Assembly (NCBI GenBank): GCA_002104895.1
Contig: MCFG01000525.1
Span: forward strand, 1-37,573
DNA length: 37,573 bases
Reading direction: 5' to 3'
From: Anaeromyces robustus
Taxonomy: Eukaryota; Neocallimastigomycota; Neocallimastigomycetes; Neocallimastigales; Neocallimastigaceae
How positions within the stretch are numbered: position 1 is the first letter of the stretch; each line of letters begins with the position of its first letter. The notes beneath the pieces are model-generated. The model had not been told where the DNA came from. It worked only from the letters and a program-made list of their open reading frames with translations, and made no database searches. Below are positions 1-10,272 of the stretch, one piece after another. The position numbers were made by a program, and so were the translations under genes.

Positions 1-2227
1 TAAGTTTTTAACCTATTTATTATATATAATAAATATATAATAAATAATATAATAAATAATATAATTAATAAATAAATAAATATAATTAATAAATGAATAA
101 ATATAATAATAAATAAATAAATAAATAAATAATAATTATTCATATTAAGTTTTATTGTGTTATATTATTTATTTGGTCATCATACCAATTCAATAGACTT
201 TGTAATTTATTTTGTATTATATATTTATTATATTATAAATGATTTATTTTATTTTATATATTTTTATATATTTATTATATTATAAATAATTGAAATTATA
301 ATATATTATTTATTTTTATTTATTTATTTATTTATTTATTACCATTATTTATTATTAAAATGAAATTTAAAAAAAAAAAATAAAATAAAATTTTAAAAAA
401 TAATTTTAATATTTTAAATTAAACTTTAAAATGTTTAATTTTTCATGATTTTATAATCATATATTAGAATATAGTATAATATATACAATAAATAAATAAA
501 TTAATGAAAATATAAAAATTATTAGCAACAGTTTTAATGATTAATTAATTAATTTTAATTAATTAGTTTTTAAAAAAATCAAATCTTTTTTCTTTTTTAT
601 TTATTTAGATTAGAAATAAAATTTTAAAATATATAAAAAAAAAAAAAAAAAAAAAACAGAAAAGATTTGTTTTATATTATAGAAAAGAAAAAAGGATGAT
701 GATAAATATAATTATTTATTAAAAGTGATAAATAATAATACTTAATAATTAAAACTAAAAATGTATATTTCATATTTAAAATTTATAATTTTATGTTTTA
801 TGTTTTTTTGCTTTTTGTTTTTTGAATATAAAAATTCTAATAGTTTTAAATGAATAAATCTCATATGTAATATTTTAAAAAATAATTACAATAAAGTAAA
901 ATAATAAAAATGAAAATTAATAAAAAAATGGAAATTATTAAATGTATAACATGTTTTAATTAAAATAAAGATTAAAAATTGTGCATGTTATGTAAGATTA
1001 CTTTAATTCATATTTTAAAATTCTACAGTATATTGTTTAAAATTATTTTATATATATATATTAATAAATAAATAATAAATATTATTATCAATAACTCCTA
1101 GATAATAAAAATAATATAATTAATAATCTAAAATATACATTTAATATCCTTTTTAAAAAAAAACATAAATGATTTAAAAAAACAAATAAATAATAAAAAA
1201 TTTTAAGATTAATATAATAATAATCAAATAATAAAATAAAAAAAAAAAAAAATTATATAAATATTAATATTTTTATTGTTATAATAAACAAATACTTCAT
1301 AAAAATAAAATGAATAATTAAAAGATAGCAAAAATTATAAAAATAATAATAAATAAATAATAAATAAATAAATAAATAATTAGTTAAATATGAAATATTA
1401 ATTAATTTTAAAAATTAATTGATCATAATAACCTTCTTTATTACAATACATTTCATTATCATAATAATTAATATATATATTATTTTGAACCTTTTTATAA
1501 TTAATATATATTTATTTTTCTATAGAAAATGAAAAATTTTATTTATTTTTACCATTTTCCATTATTTATTTTAACCATTTTCCATTATTTATACATTTTA
1601 ACTATTTTAATTTTTTATTATAATAATACTAATTATAGTATAATTAATTAATTATTTAAAAAAAATTATTATTATTATCATATAATATAATATAAAAATA
1701 TTTGCATTATATTTATTATTTAAAAAAAAATAAAAAATAAAAAAAAAAAAAGAATCTTAATTATTAATTAAATATTCAATCAAATTATCTATAAAAAAAA
1801 ATAAATTAAAAATTATATAAATTAATTTTATTTTTTTTTTTTTTATTTTTTTATTTTTTTTTATTTTTTTTTTTTTTTTTTGTTGTCATTATGAATGCAA
1901 AGATTACTTTGATGATTTTAATTATTAAATTTAATTTATACTTGAAGAAACTTCCTAAAATCATGTGTTAAGTGGTATAGTAAAAAAAAAAAAAGCATAT
2001 TGAGTCATATAAATTTATTATTATAATGTTTTAATTCCTTTTTTTAGAATTTTTAACCAGTTTAAAAAAAAAAAATATCTATTATCATAACTATTATAAT
2101 AGATTTGATATATATATACTATATACTATATCATATAATTTTATTATACTATAAATATATATTTATATAAAATAAATATGTAATAAATAATTATATATAA
2201 TTATTATAATTAAACTAATAATTTTTA
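1..2227. other. gene-less A+T-rich intergenic DNA
   Basis: No open frame of useful length or coding-like composition on either strand. It holds AATA/TAAA runs (about 40-140 and 300-345), A- and T-homopolymers (for example about 1829-1881) and short AT repeats. A 26-codon ORF at 1891-1971 (+) begins after a T-tract with a hydrophobic stretch and may be a remnant first exon, but nothing supports expression. Confidence 0.7.
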
Positions 2228-2545
2228 TTGTGGAATTTATTTTTTCTTGTTTATCTTATATATAAATATAATGCTAAAAAAAATTAATCTTTTTGAAAGA
2301 ATAAAAGTATGAATTAATAAATTTTTCCTATTTGTAAATTCAATTGATTAAATATAACGCATAATTCTATTTTAATATAAAAAAAATATTATAATGAAAT
2401 TTATTTTTTCTTGTTTATCCAATTTTTTAATTCTTTTGTCCTAACATTATAAAACTTAATCTTTTGGGAAGAATAAAATGTAAATTTATAAATTTTTCCT
2501 ATTTGTAAATTCAATTGATTAATTTTATTTTAATAAATAAAAAAA
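2228..2545. repeat. diverged direct duplication, two ~130-150 bp copies
   Basis: Two direct copies, roughly 2228-2375 and 2397-2545, share the blocks AATTTATTTTTTCTTGTTTATC, split here by small indels, then a TTAATCTTTT-AGAATAAAA block, then AAATTTTTCCTATTTG and TAAATTCAATTGATTAA. The order of blocks is kept and the gaps differ, so this is an old tandem or segmental duplication. No coding potential is seen. Confidence 0.7.
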
Positions 2546-2643
2546 ATAAAATAAAATAAAATAAAATAAAATAAAAAATAATAATTAATAAAATTTATTG
2601 ATAGATTAAATTTATTTAAAAATTAAAATAACTATTTTTTTTT

Positions 2644-2710
2644 TATAATATAAAAATTAATTAATCTGCCTTTATATTATGTTATAATATAAAAAATTAA
2701 TTAATCTGCC
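2644..2710. repeat. short direct repeat pair ending AATTAATTAATCTGCC
   Basis: The string ATAATATAAAAA(T)TAATTAATCTGCC occurs twice about 40 bp apart, ending near 2671 and 2710. The GC-containing end (CTGCC) makes chance less likely than for plain AT repeats. Function unknown. Confidence 0.55.
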
Positions 2711-2931
2711 ATAGAAGAGTGTTATTACTTTTATATTAATAAAAAAAAAAAATTTAAATGTTATATTTCTCGGTTAAGTAAAATATTTTTCTCGGGCAAA
2801 TGAGATATATTAAAAAAAATAAAAACTCATGGACCAATAATAAATAAACATTATAATTGATTTCCTTTATATGTTTCTAATATTTTATTAATAAAATGAC
2901 TATTTAATATTTAATATTTTATTATTACATC

Positions 2932-3665
<734 letters not shown>

Positions 3666-3921
3666 ACTATTTATATGAGTATTAATAGTTAATAATAATA
3701 ATAATTAATTTTAATTGCTATTATCATTGAAAGATTGACATTCTATTTAAAAAAAATATATATTTTAATTATTTTTTTTATCAATTGATAACTTTAATAA
3801 AAAATATTTTCATATAAAAGTATTAACAATTAAAACTAATACTATAATTTCATTATTAAAAAAAAAAAAGTAAATTTACGTTTCTTGTTATTATATTAAT
3901 ATTAAATACAAATAAAATAAA

Positions 3922-3960
<39 letters not shown>

Positions 3961-4210
3961 ATTCTATTATAATAATTAATTATTACTATAATTATAAAAT
4001 ATTTTATTAATTATAGTTAATTATATACTTTACCTTTTTTTTTTTTTTTGTAAAATTTTTGATTGCTTAAAAATTAAAATAATTTTAATACTATCTTAAT
4101 ACCTTTTTTATCTTAATGCTTAATTTTTCCTATAAAATTTTAATTTATTATTTATTTATATATATATATATAAATTTTTTAATAAAAATTGTAAAAAAAA
4201 TCATTAAAAT
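3666..4210. other. 5' flank of the receptor-like gene
   Basis: A+T-rich, with an (AT)n run at about 3927-3957 and T-tracts near 4036-4049. No coding exon is seen. This interval must hold the promoter of the gene that starts at 4211, but no distinct element can be named. Confidence 0.5.
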
Positions 4211-6695
4211 ATGATTATATACTACCCGATCATTATATCTTTTATTTCATACATATGTAATATTAACAAAATTAAAAAAAAAAAAAAATACATATATTAT
4301 TATTATAAAATATATGAATATATAAATTATATTAATAATTCTATTTAAATATTTATTATAGGTTTTGTCAATGCAATTACTATTTATTCAATTGCTTCTG
4401 CAGTTCTTGCAGAAAGTCAAATATATACAGAATTAGTTAATGATTTTAATATTTATTCAAAAGAAAATGGTTTAGAAAAAGAAAGAGAAAAAAATAATAC
4501 TGATTTTATGATATACAATGGATTATTCACTCGTAAATTTTTTTTTTTTTATATATATGTTTAATTTTTAAACAAATAAATAAAAATAAATAATAATTTA
4601 ACATATTATGTTACATTATATATATATTATTAAACATATTGTATATTGTTACATATTAATTAACATATTGTTACATTATATATATATTATTTGATTATTT
4701 GATATATTGTTACATTATATATATATTTATATTATTGTTATTTTTTTTATTAAATTGTGTATTAAAGCTGATGAAACGGGAACAGTTTCACTTCTTGAAT
4801 TTATATATTCATATAGAGATTCAATAGATGCTCCATTTCCCGAGTATAATAGTCAAACTACTATTGATGCATTAAAAATGATAAAAAAATTAAAAGATGA
4901 AATTTCTTCAGGTAAATAATATTAATATTATAATATTATATATTATAATAAATATTATAAATATGTATAAATATGTATAAATATGTATAAATTACACTCT
5001 CTTTTTTTTTTACTAATAAAATATAAAAATAAAACTTAAAAAATATTTTTTTCTTCTTAAATCTTATTTCTAAATAAATAGATGAAATATTTAGAGATAT
5101 GTCAAATTCTTTTTTCACTTTAATGAACGGAAATTCATTATTTGAAAAATTTTGGCGTTTAGGTATTCCTGTTAATCCATGTCTTCAAGAAAGTCGTTTA
5201 CCTGGTCGTATAAAAGGTGTTTCAGGTTCATCTTTAGGTGGATATAATATTGCATTAAATAATTATTCTCCAAAACAAAGAAAAGAAGCTGCAGTTATTG
5301 CATTTACTTATATAACTTCTAAAGAAATACAAAAAAATATATATATTAAGTCATGGAATCATTTCTGGTATTAAAAGTTTATTTGATGATGAAGAAATTT
5401 GTAATCAAATTAACTATTGTGATTTAATTAAATCAATTCAACCAATTGCAAGACCTATATCAAAATTAAATAATTATGATCATTATTCTGAATTATTTAG
5501 AAATGCTATTTTTGAATATTTATATGAAAATAAAAAATCAGCAGAAGAAGTAGTAAAAGATGTTGAGAATATCGATAAATTTTTTTATTTTTCATTAAAT
5601 TCAAAAGATTCTTCGGTTGGATTATGTTTTTTCATTATTTACCTTATCCTAGGAATTTTAATTTTAGCATCAATATCAATTCTTTTTATGAAAAATCCCA
5701 AAAATAAAAAAGCTTTTAAATTTTTACCAAAAGATTTTTGGATTATAATGATGATTGGTATAATAATGATGATTGTCATTGCCTATATTGATTTATTGGA
5801 AGTAAAAGTTTATAGATGTCATCTGAAACAATTATTACAATCGATTAGTTTTACCTTTATTTTTATTCCAGTACTATATAAATTACTAATTATTTTCCCT
5901 GAAATAAATAAAAAATCAGAATATATTAGTAAACATAGATATCTTTTCCTTGTGGCATTCTTAGTATTTGACTTAATTTTATATGCTTTATCACTTATAA
6001 AACCCTATGAAATTACAAGTATCATGAAAGATCATGGAAAAAATTTTCAAAAATGTAAAGCTTTAAATAATTTTTTTAGTGAATTATTAAAATTTATAGC
6101 TTTCTATAAAGCCTTGATTATACTTTTTATATTTTTACTTATTTTTATTGAATGGAATTTAAAATCTTTTAAATATGATATTAAATTTTCATTTGCTGGT
6201 ATACTCATGGATGTTTTAACTGTTATTATTCTACTTATTCTTAATATTATTAATACTGATAATTTTACAATTCATTGGACCATACGTCAATGTATTTTCA
6301 TGGTTTTCGTAATTAGTAATTATGTATTTTTCTATGGTATTAGAATTATTTGGGCATTCACCCGTAATAATGATAATTTATTTTTGGGTAAAGTTAGAAG
6401 TAGTCAAGATATAATAAAATCTAAAAGCAAAATAAATTCAATTTATACATCACAAACACAAACAAGTTCTTCTAAAGATAGTACTATTTCAACATCTAGC
6501 AAAAATGTAGTATTAAAAATATTATCCTATCATTTCATGGAAGAAAGAGCAGGTTTAACTAATTCACTTCAAATTGTTGATATAAATAATCAACTTCCAT
6601 CTACAAAAATAAATAGTCAAATTACTTCTAATAGTAATCAATCTCCATCTACAAAAATAAATAGTCAAACTACTTCTACTTCTAATAATAATTAA
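4211..6695 (+). CDS. solute-binding-domain / 7TM receptor-like protein, frameshifted
   Basis: Exons 4211-4256, 4362-4532, 4768-4911 and 5082-6695; all three introns are GT..AG and phases agree. Exon 1 encodes a hydrophobic leader completed across intron 1. Residues ~17-290 resemble the extracellular solute-binding (periplasmic type II) domain of a large anaerobic-fungal family, with 'DETGT', 'EFIYSYRDS', 'LPGRIKGVSG' and 'SLGGYNIALNNY' blocks. Residues ~295-545 form seven hydrophobic spans, as in class C GPCR-like domains, followed by a ~110-residue Ser/Thr/Asn tail ending in a 'PSTKINSQ' repeat. Likely a plasma-membrane receptor by family; the ligand is unknown. Odd points: a one-base frame change between 5331 and 5346 in an A7(TA)n tract, and a binding domain of ~275 residues, where I recall intact members having about 100 more after 'YSKENGL'. 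It may be a pseudogene, or the frameshift may be a sequencing error. Confidence is high for the family-like architecture and moderate for exon 1. Confidence 0.75.
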
Positions 6696-6787
6696 ATTAA
6701 ATCCTATTTTTAATAAAAAGCATTTATGTTTTAATTTCTTTATATTTCTTTATATTAATATATTATGAAGAAAAAAAAAAAAAAAAA

Positions 6788-6989
6788 GATATACGTTTTA
6801 ATATTTATAAAAAAATATTATTTGAAATAAAAAAAAAAAAAAAAAGATATACGTTTTAGTATTTATAAAAAAATATTATTAGAAATAAAAAAAAAAGATA
6901 TACATTTTAGTATTTATAAAAAAAAATATTATTAGAAATAAAAGATATACGTTTTAGTATTTTATAAAAAAAATATTATTAGAAATAAA
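6788..6989. repeat. four-copy tandem array, 46-58 bp units
   Basis: Four copies beginning GATATACGTTTTA at about 6788, 6846, 6897 and 6944, each continuing TATTTATAAAAAAATATTATT-GAAATAAA with variable A-tracts. The units shorten along the array through loss of A's. It lies about 90 bp past the stop codon of the receptor-like gene, so it may fall in its 3' UTR. Confidence 0.85.
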
Positions 6990-7138
6990 TATATAAATAT
7001 ATATATATAGGTAAAAGATTTTAAATTGCTTATATTTAATAATATGTATACATATAAAAAAAATCGAATTTCGGTTCAAATTTTTTTTTTTTTTATTATT
7101 TATTATGTATTATTTACTATTAATTATTGTTATTATTT

Positions 7139-7416
7139 TTGTTATTAATATTTTAATAGTTGTTATTTATATCAATTTTTAAATTATTTAGATTTTAATT
7201 GTTTTTTTTTTTAAGATATAATAATACATTATATTTGTTATTAATATTATAATGGCTGTTATTTATATCAATTTTTAAATTATTTATATTTTAAAATTGG
7301 TTTTTTTAATATTTAATAATACATTATATTTGTTATTAATATTATAATGGTTGTTATTTATATCCATTTTTAAATTATTTATAGTTTAATTGGTTTTTTT
7401 AAGATTTAATAATACA
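7139..7416. repeat. three-copy tandem array, 87-96 bp, overlapping a CDS 3' end
   Basis: Copies at 7139-7234, 7235-7329 and 7330-7416, each starting TTGTTATTAATATT, with TTATATC-ATTTTTAAATTATTTA in the middle and a T-tract then TAATAATACAT at the end. The last copy includes the final codons and stop of the minus-strand gene 7386-7886, so the array seems to be a 3'-end duplication of that gene extending away from it. Confidence 0.85.
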
Positions 7417-7886
7417 TGTGTAAAATGAATTACGAAGAAAATAGCACTTGTAATTATTAATAAGATGTTGTTTCTCCAGAACCCAATAAACATATAAAAT
7501 AATGGTGGCATTGCCACAATAAATAAAAGAATAATAATATCACTTTGACTAAACCAGAAATAAATAATCCAGCCTATAAAATTTAATAATAATATAATAA
7601 GTGTTATAGTAAAAAATATTTTTTCTTTACTAGTCTTTATTGAAAAAAAAGTAGAATCATTATGAACAATAAAAATCATTAAAGCAATACATAAGGATCC
7701 AAAGATTTTTTCAAAAATATTTAATACATTTGAAGATTCATTCATAGTAGTAAGTGGGTCCTTTTTTAACTTAATAAATGGTTTTATCATATAAGGTATT
7801 TCTTGCACTGCAAATAATACTAAACCAAATAACCAAAAACCAATATATTGATTTCCAAAAAGTTTAGAAAACTTATAAACTCTCAT
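7386..7886 (-). CDS. multi-span membrane protein, 166 aa, single exon
   Basis: Uninterrupted frame from ATG 7886 to TAA 7386. Five to six hydrophobic spans: about residues 15-34, 60-76, 89-109, 113-132 and 136-158. The short polar parts hold 'KLFGNQYIGFW' near the N-terminus, 'KTSKEKIFF' before the third span and 'IGFWRNN' before the last. There is no signal peptidase site and no enzyme motif. The pattern recalls small uncharacterised bacterial membrane proteins; together with the lack of introns, while most neighbours have them, this allows but does not prove bacterial origin. The final ten codons lie inside the last copy of a tandem repeat, so the C-terminus may have been reshaped. Function unknown. 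Confidence 0.75.
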   Translation of the reverse strand: MRVYKFSKLFGNQYIGFWLFGLVLFAVQEIPYMIKPFIKLKKDPLTTMNESSNVLNIFEKIFGSLCIALMIFIVHNDSTFFSIKTSKEKIFFTITLIILLLNFIGWIIYFWFSQSDIIILLFIVAMPPLFYMFIGFWRNNILLIITSAIFFVIHFTHVLLNLKKTN

Positions 7887-8112
7887 TGTGATATTATAAA
7901 ATCTTTATATTTATATATATATATTATAATCACTCAAATTAAGAAAAAAAAAAAAAGATTATAAATAATAAATGTTACACCTTTACTTTTATTTTTTTTT
8001 TTTTTATTTTCCTTCTTTATATTATTAAAAAAAAATATAATTTTAATTTTAATTTTTATATTATTTAAGTAAATACTTTTTTATTTTTAATAGAATTCAT
8101 AAAATTCATAAA

Positions 8113-8114
<2 letters not shown>

Positions 8115-8149
<35 letters not shown>

Positions 8150-8158
8150 ATTATCTTT
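8115..8158. repeat. T44 homopolymer
   Basis: Forty-four consecutive T's upstream of the 71-codon chance frame. The length is likely to vary between isolates and with sequencing chemistry. Confidence 0.9.
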
Positions 8159-8704
8159 GTTTTGGATGTTGTTTTTTTTTTTTCAAAAAAAAAAAAATAA
8201 GAAAAATATATATCTATATATATATATATTAAAATGTATATTACTATTATTAGTATTATGATTATTATTATTGGTTAAAACATATTTAATATATTCAATA
8301 TTATGTTAAAGTTACAATATAATGACCTAACCCGATTTATTTTAATTTATAATAAAAGGTTATACATCAAATATAAGAAAAATACTTTTTTATCAATTTC
8401 AAAAACTTATATGCTTTTAAAGATATATATTAATATATATATATTGCAATTCCATTTATATTTATATATTAAACGATGGTTTAAACTTTATATTTTTTCT
8501 TTTTTTTTATTTGCTTAAAACATAAATATTAATACAATAACATATTTTTTATAACATAATTGTTATGTTATATGTTTTTTTACATTAATTAATTGTTACT
8601 TTTTTAATTATTACTTTAAATAGAATGATTATTTTATACATATATTAACTTCTTTTTTTTTTATTATTTACTTTTATACCTTGTTAAAATAAAGAAATAT
8701 ATAT

Positions 8705-8740
8705 ATAATTATTGATAATTATAAAATTATCAATAATTAT
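8705..8740. repeat. perfect inverted repeat, 16-bp arms, 4-nt loop
   Basis: ATAATTATTGATAATT at 8705-8720 is the exact reverse complement of 8725-8740, separated by ATAA. It could extrude a cruciform or encode a hairpin RNA. No gene is adjacent. Confidence 0.8.
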
Positions 8741-8859
8741 AATATAATATAAAAATATAATATAAAAATATAAAAAAAAATTATAATAAACTTTTTGATA
8801 ATTATAATCAAAAAACAGTAAATTCTTTTAATGTTACACAAAGTAAAATTGAAATTTTT

Positions 8860-8891
8860 ATTAATTAATTAATTAATTAATAAATAAATAA

Positions 8892-8980
<89 letters not shown>

Positions 8981-9000
8981 AATTAATTAATTAATTAAAT
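8860..9000. repeat. (AAAT)n array flanked on both sides by (AATT)n
   Basis: TTAA/AATT repeats at 8860-8880, then about 95 bp of AAAT tetranucleotides, then AATT repeats at 8977-8998. The two flanks are near mirror images, so the array has a symmetric, partly palindromic layout. Confidence 0.85.
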
Positions 9001-9164
9001 AAATAGATAAATAAATAATAAATAATAAAATTATTGAAAATAGTTAAGTACAAAAAAAATAATTTGAAATATATTAAATATAATTAAATTTCGTTGTTAT
9101 TTCATAATCTCATTATATAAAATTTCGTTGTATAAAATTTTTTCTTTAACTATTAACAAGCTAA

Positions 9165-9263
9165 AATTAGTATAAATAGGAATGTATTTTCCCAATTCGT
9201 AAATCTTCAATAATTACTATTTTTTTGTATATATAAATTTATTAAACTTTAATAAAGTTTAAT
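9165..9263 (+). promoter_or_regulatory. TATA-like 14-mer plus downstream inverted repeat, no gene
   Basis: AATTAGTATAAATA at 9165-9178 is identical to the element upstream of the secreted peptide gene at 30651. A perfect inverted repeat with 10-bp arms (ATTAAACTTT/AAAGTTTAAT) follows at 9241-9263. No open frame starts downstream, so this is either a relic promoter, an unannotated RNA promoter, or chance. Confidence 0.35.
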
Positions 9264-9604
9264 CATCATAAATTATCATAAATCATTTGAAAAATTATGA
9301 ATATTCATGTTCATCAATAATAAAACTATCTGTAATAAAATATATTCTTTTACTGTATTAGTTACATCTTATTGTTAAAAAAATATTTATTTATTTAGTA
9401 AAATATGTCATATAATATTTTTTTTTATAAATTAATATTTAAAAATTATAATTAATCATTCTAAAAGTTTTTTTTATGTCATTACTTATTTTTACAATAA
9501 CAATAAAAAACCATAACTTTAATATAACAAACTCGATATTTTCATTTTATTTAAAAATAATATTAACAGCAATAAACAATATAAAAATTTAGATAATATT
9601 AACA

Positions 9605-9707
9605 ACAACAACAACAATAATAATAATTAATAATAATAATAATAATAATATTAGTTAATAATAATAATAATAATAATAATGAATAATAATAATAATAATA
9701 ATAATAA

Positions 9708-9753
<46 letters not shown>

Positions 9754-9911
9754 ATAATAATAATAATAATAATAATGAATGATAATAATAATAATAATAA
9801 TAATGAATGATAATAATAATAATAACAATAATAATAATGAATGATAATAATATTAATAATAATAATAATATTTATAATAATAATAATAATAATAATATAA
9901 TAATAATAATA

Positions 9912-9965
<54 letters not shown>

Positions 9966-9990
9966 GTAAATAATAATAATAAGTAGAAGC
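9605..9990. repeat. (AAT)n microsatellite with periodic AATGAATG interruptions
   Basis: AAT/ATA trinucleotide array of ~385 bp. AATGAAT(G) interruptions recur roughly every 20-50 bp between 9679 and 9845, suggesting block amplification. Read on the minus strand it gives a poly-Ile/Leu/Tyr frame that is an artefact. Confidence 0.9.
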
Positions 9991-10272
9991 AAACTTTATA
10001 TTTAAAGAAAAAAGTAATTTTTTTTTTATTTGACTTAAATAAGTATTTATTTATTTATTTTTATTCTTTTTCTTTTTCTTTTTCTTTCTTTCTTTCTTTT
10101 TTTTTATTTCTTTGATAAGATTTTTTGGGTAACAGATAGATTCAAATATTAAATAAGAATTATAATAATATTCGTATTATATTATTATGTATTTATATTT
10201 AATGATATTATTATGTAATTTATAGTATTATTAAATTAATGTATGTAAGGTAAAATAATTTTAAATGTTAAT

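Larger units (their letters stand above)
7887..10272. other. gene-less intergenic DNA with several repeats
   Basis: No supported exon. Apart from the repeats listed separately, it has an AT run at 8205-8230, a 71-codon frame at 8303-8518 with Tyr/Ile/Lys composition that I treat as chance, a 9-bp-arm hairpin around 8554-8574 (ATAACATAA/TTATGTTAT), and a CTTT-rich stretch at 10066-10110. Confidence 0.6.

Noticed and set aside
1891-1971. 26-codon ORF with hydrophobic start
   Set aside because: Too short, no splice partner found, and composition is only slightly different from background.
7040-7085. GGTTCAAAT string resembling a tRNA T-loop
   Set aside because: No acceptor stem, anticodon arm or D-arm can be folded around it.
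8303-8518. 71-aa plus-strand frame
   Set aside because: Tyr/Ile/Lys/Leu composition mirrors the background, with no recognisable motif, signal peptide or neighbouring exon.
9651-9992. 113-aa minus-strand frame of Leu/Ile/Tyr
   Set aside because: It is the translation of an AAT microsatellite; no complexity beyond the repeat.
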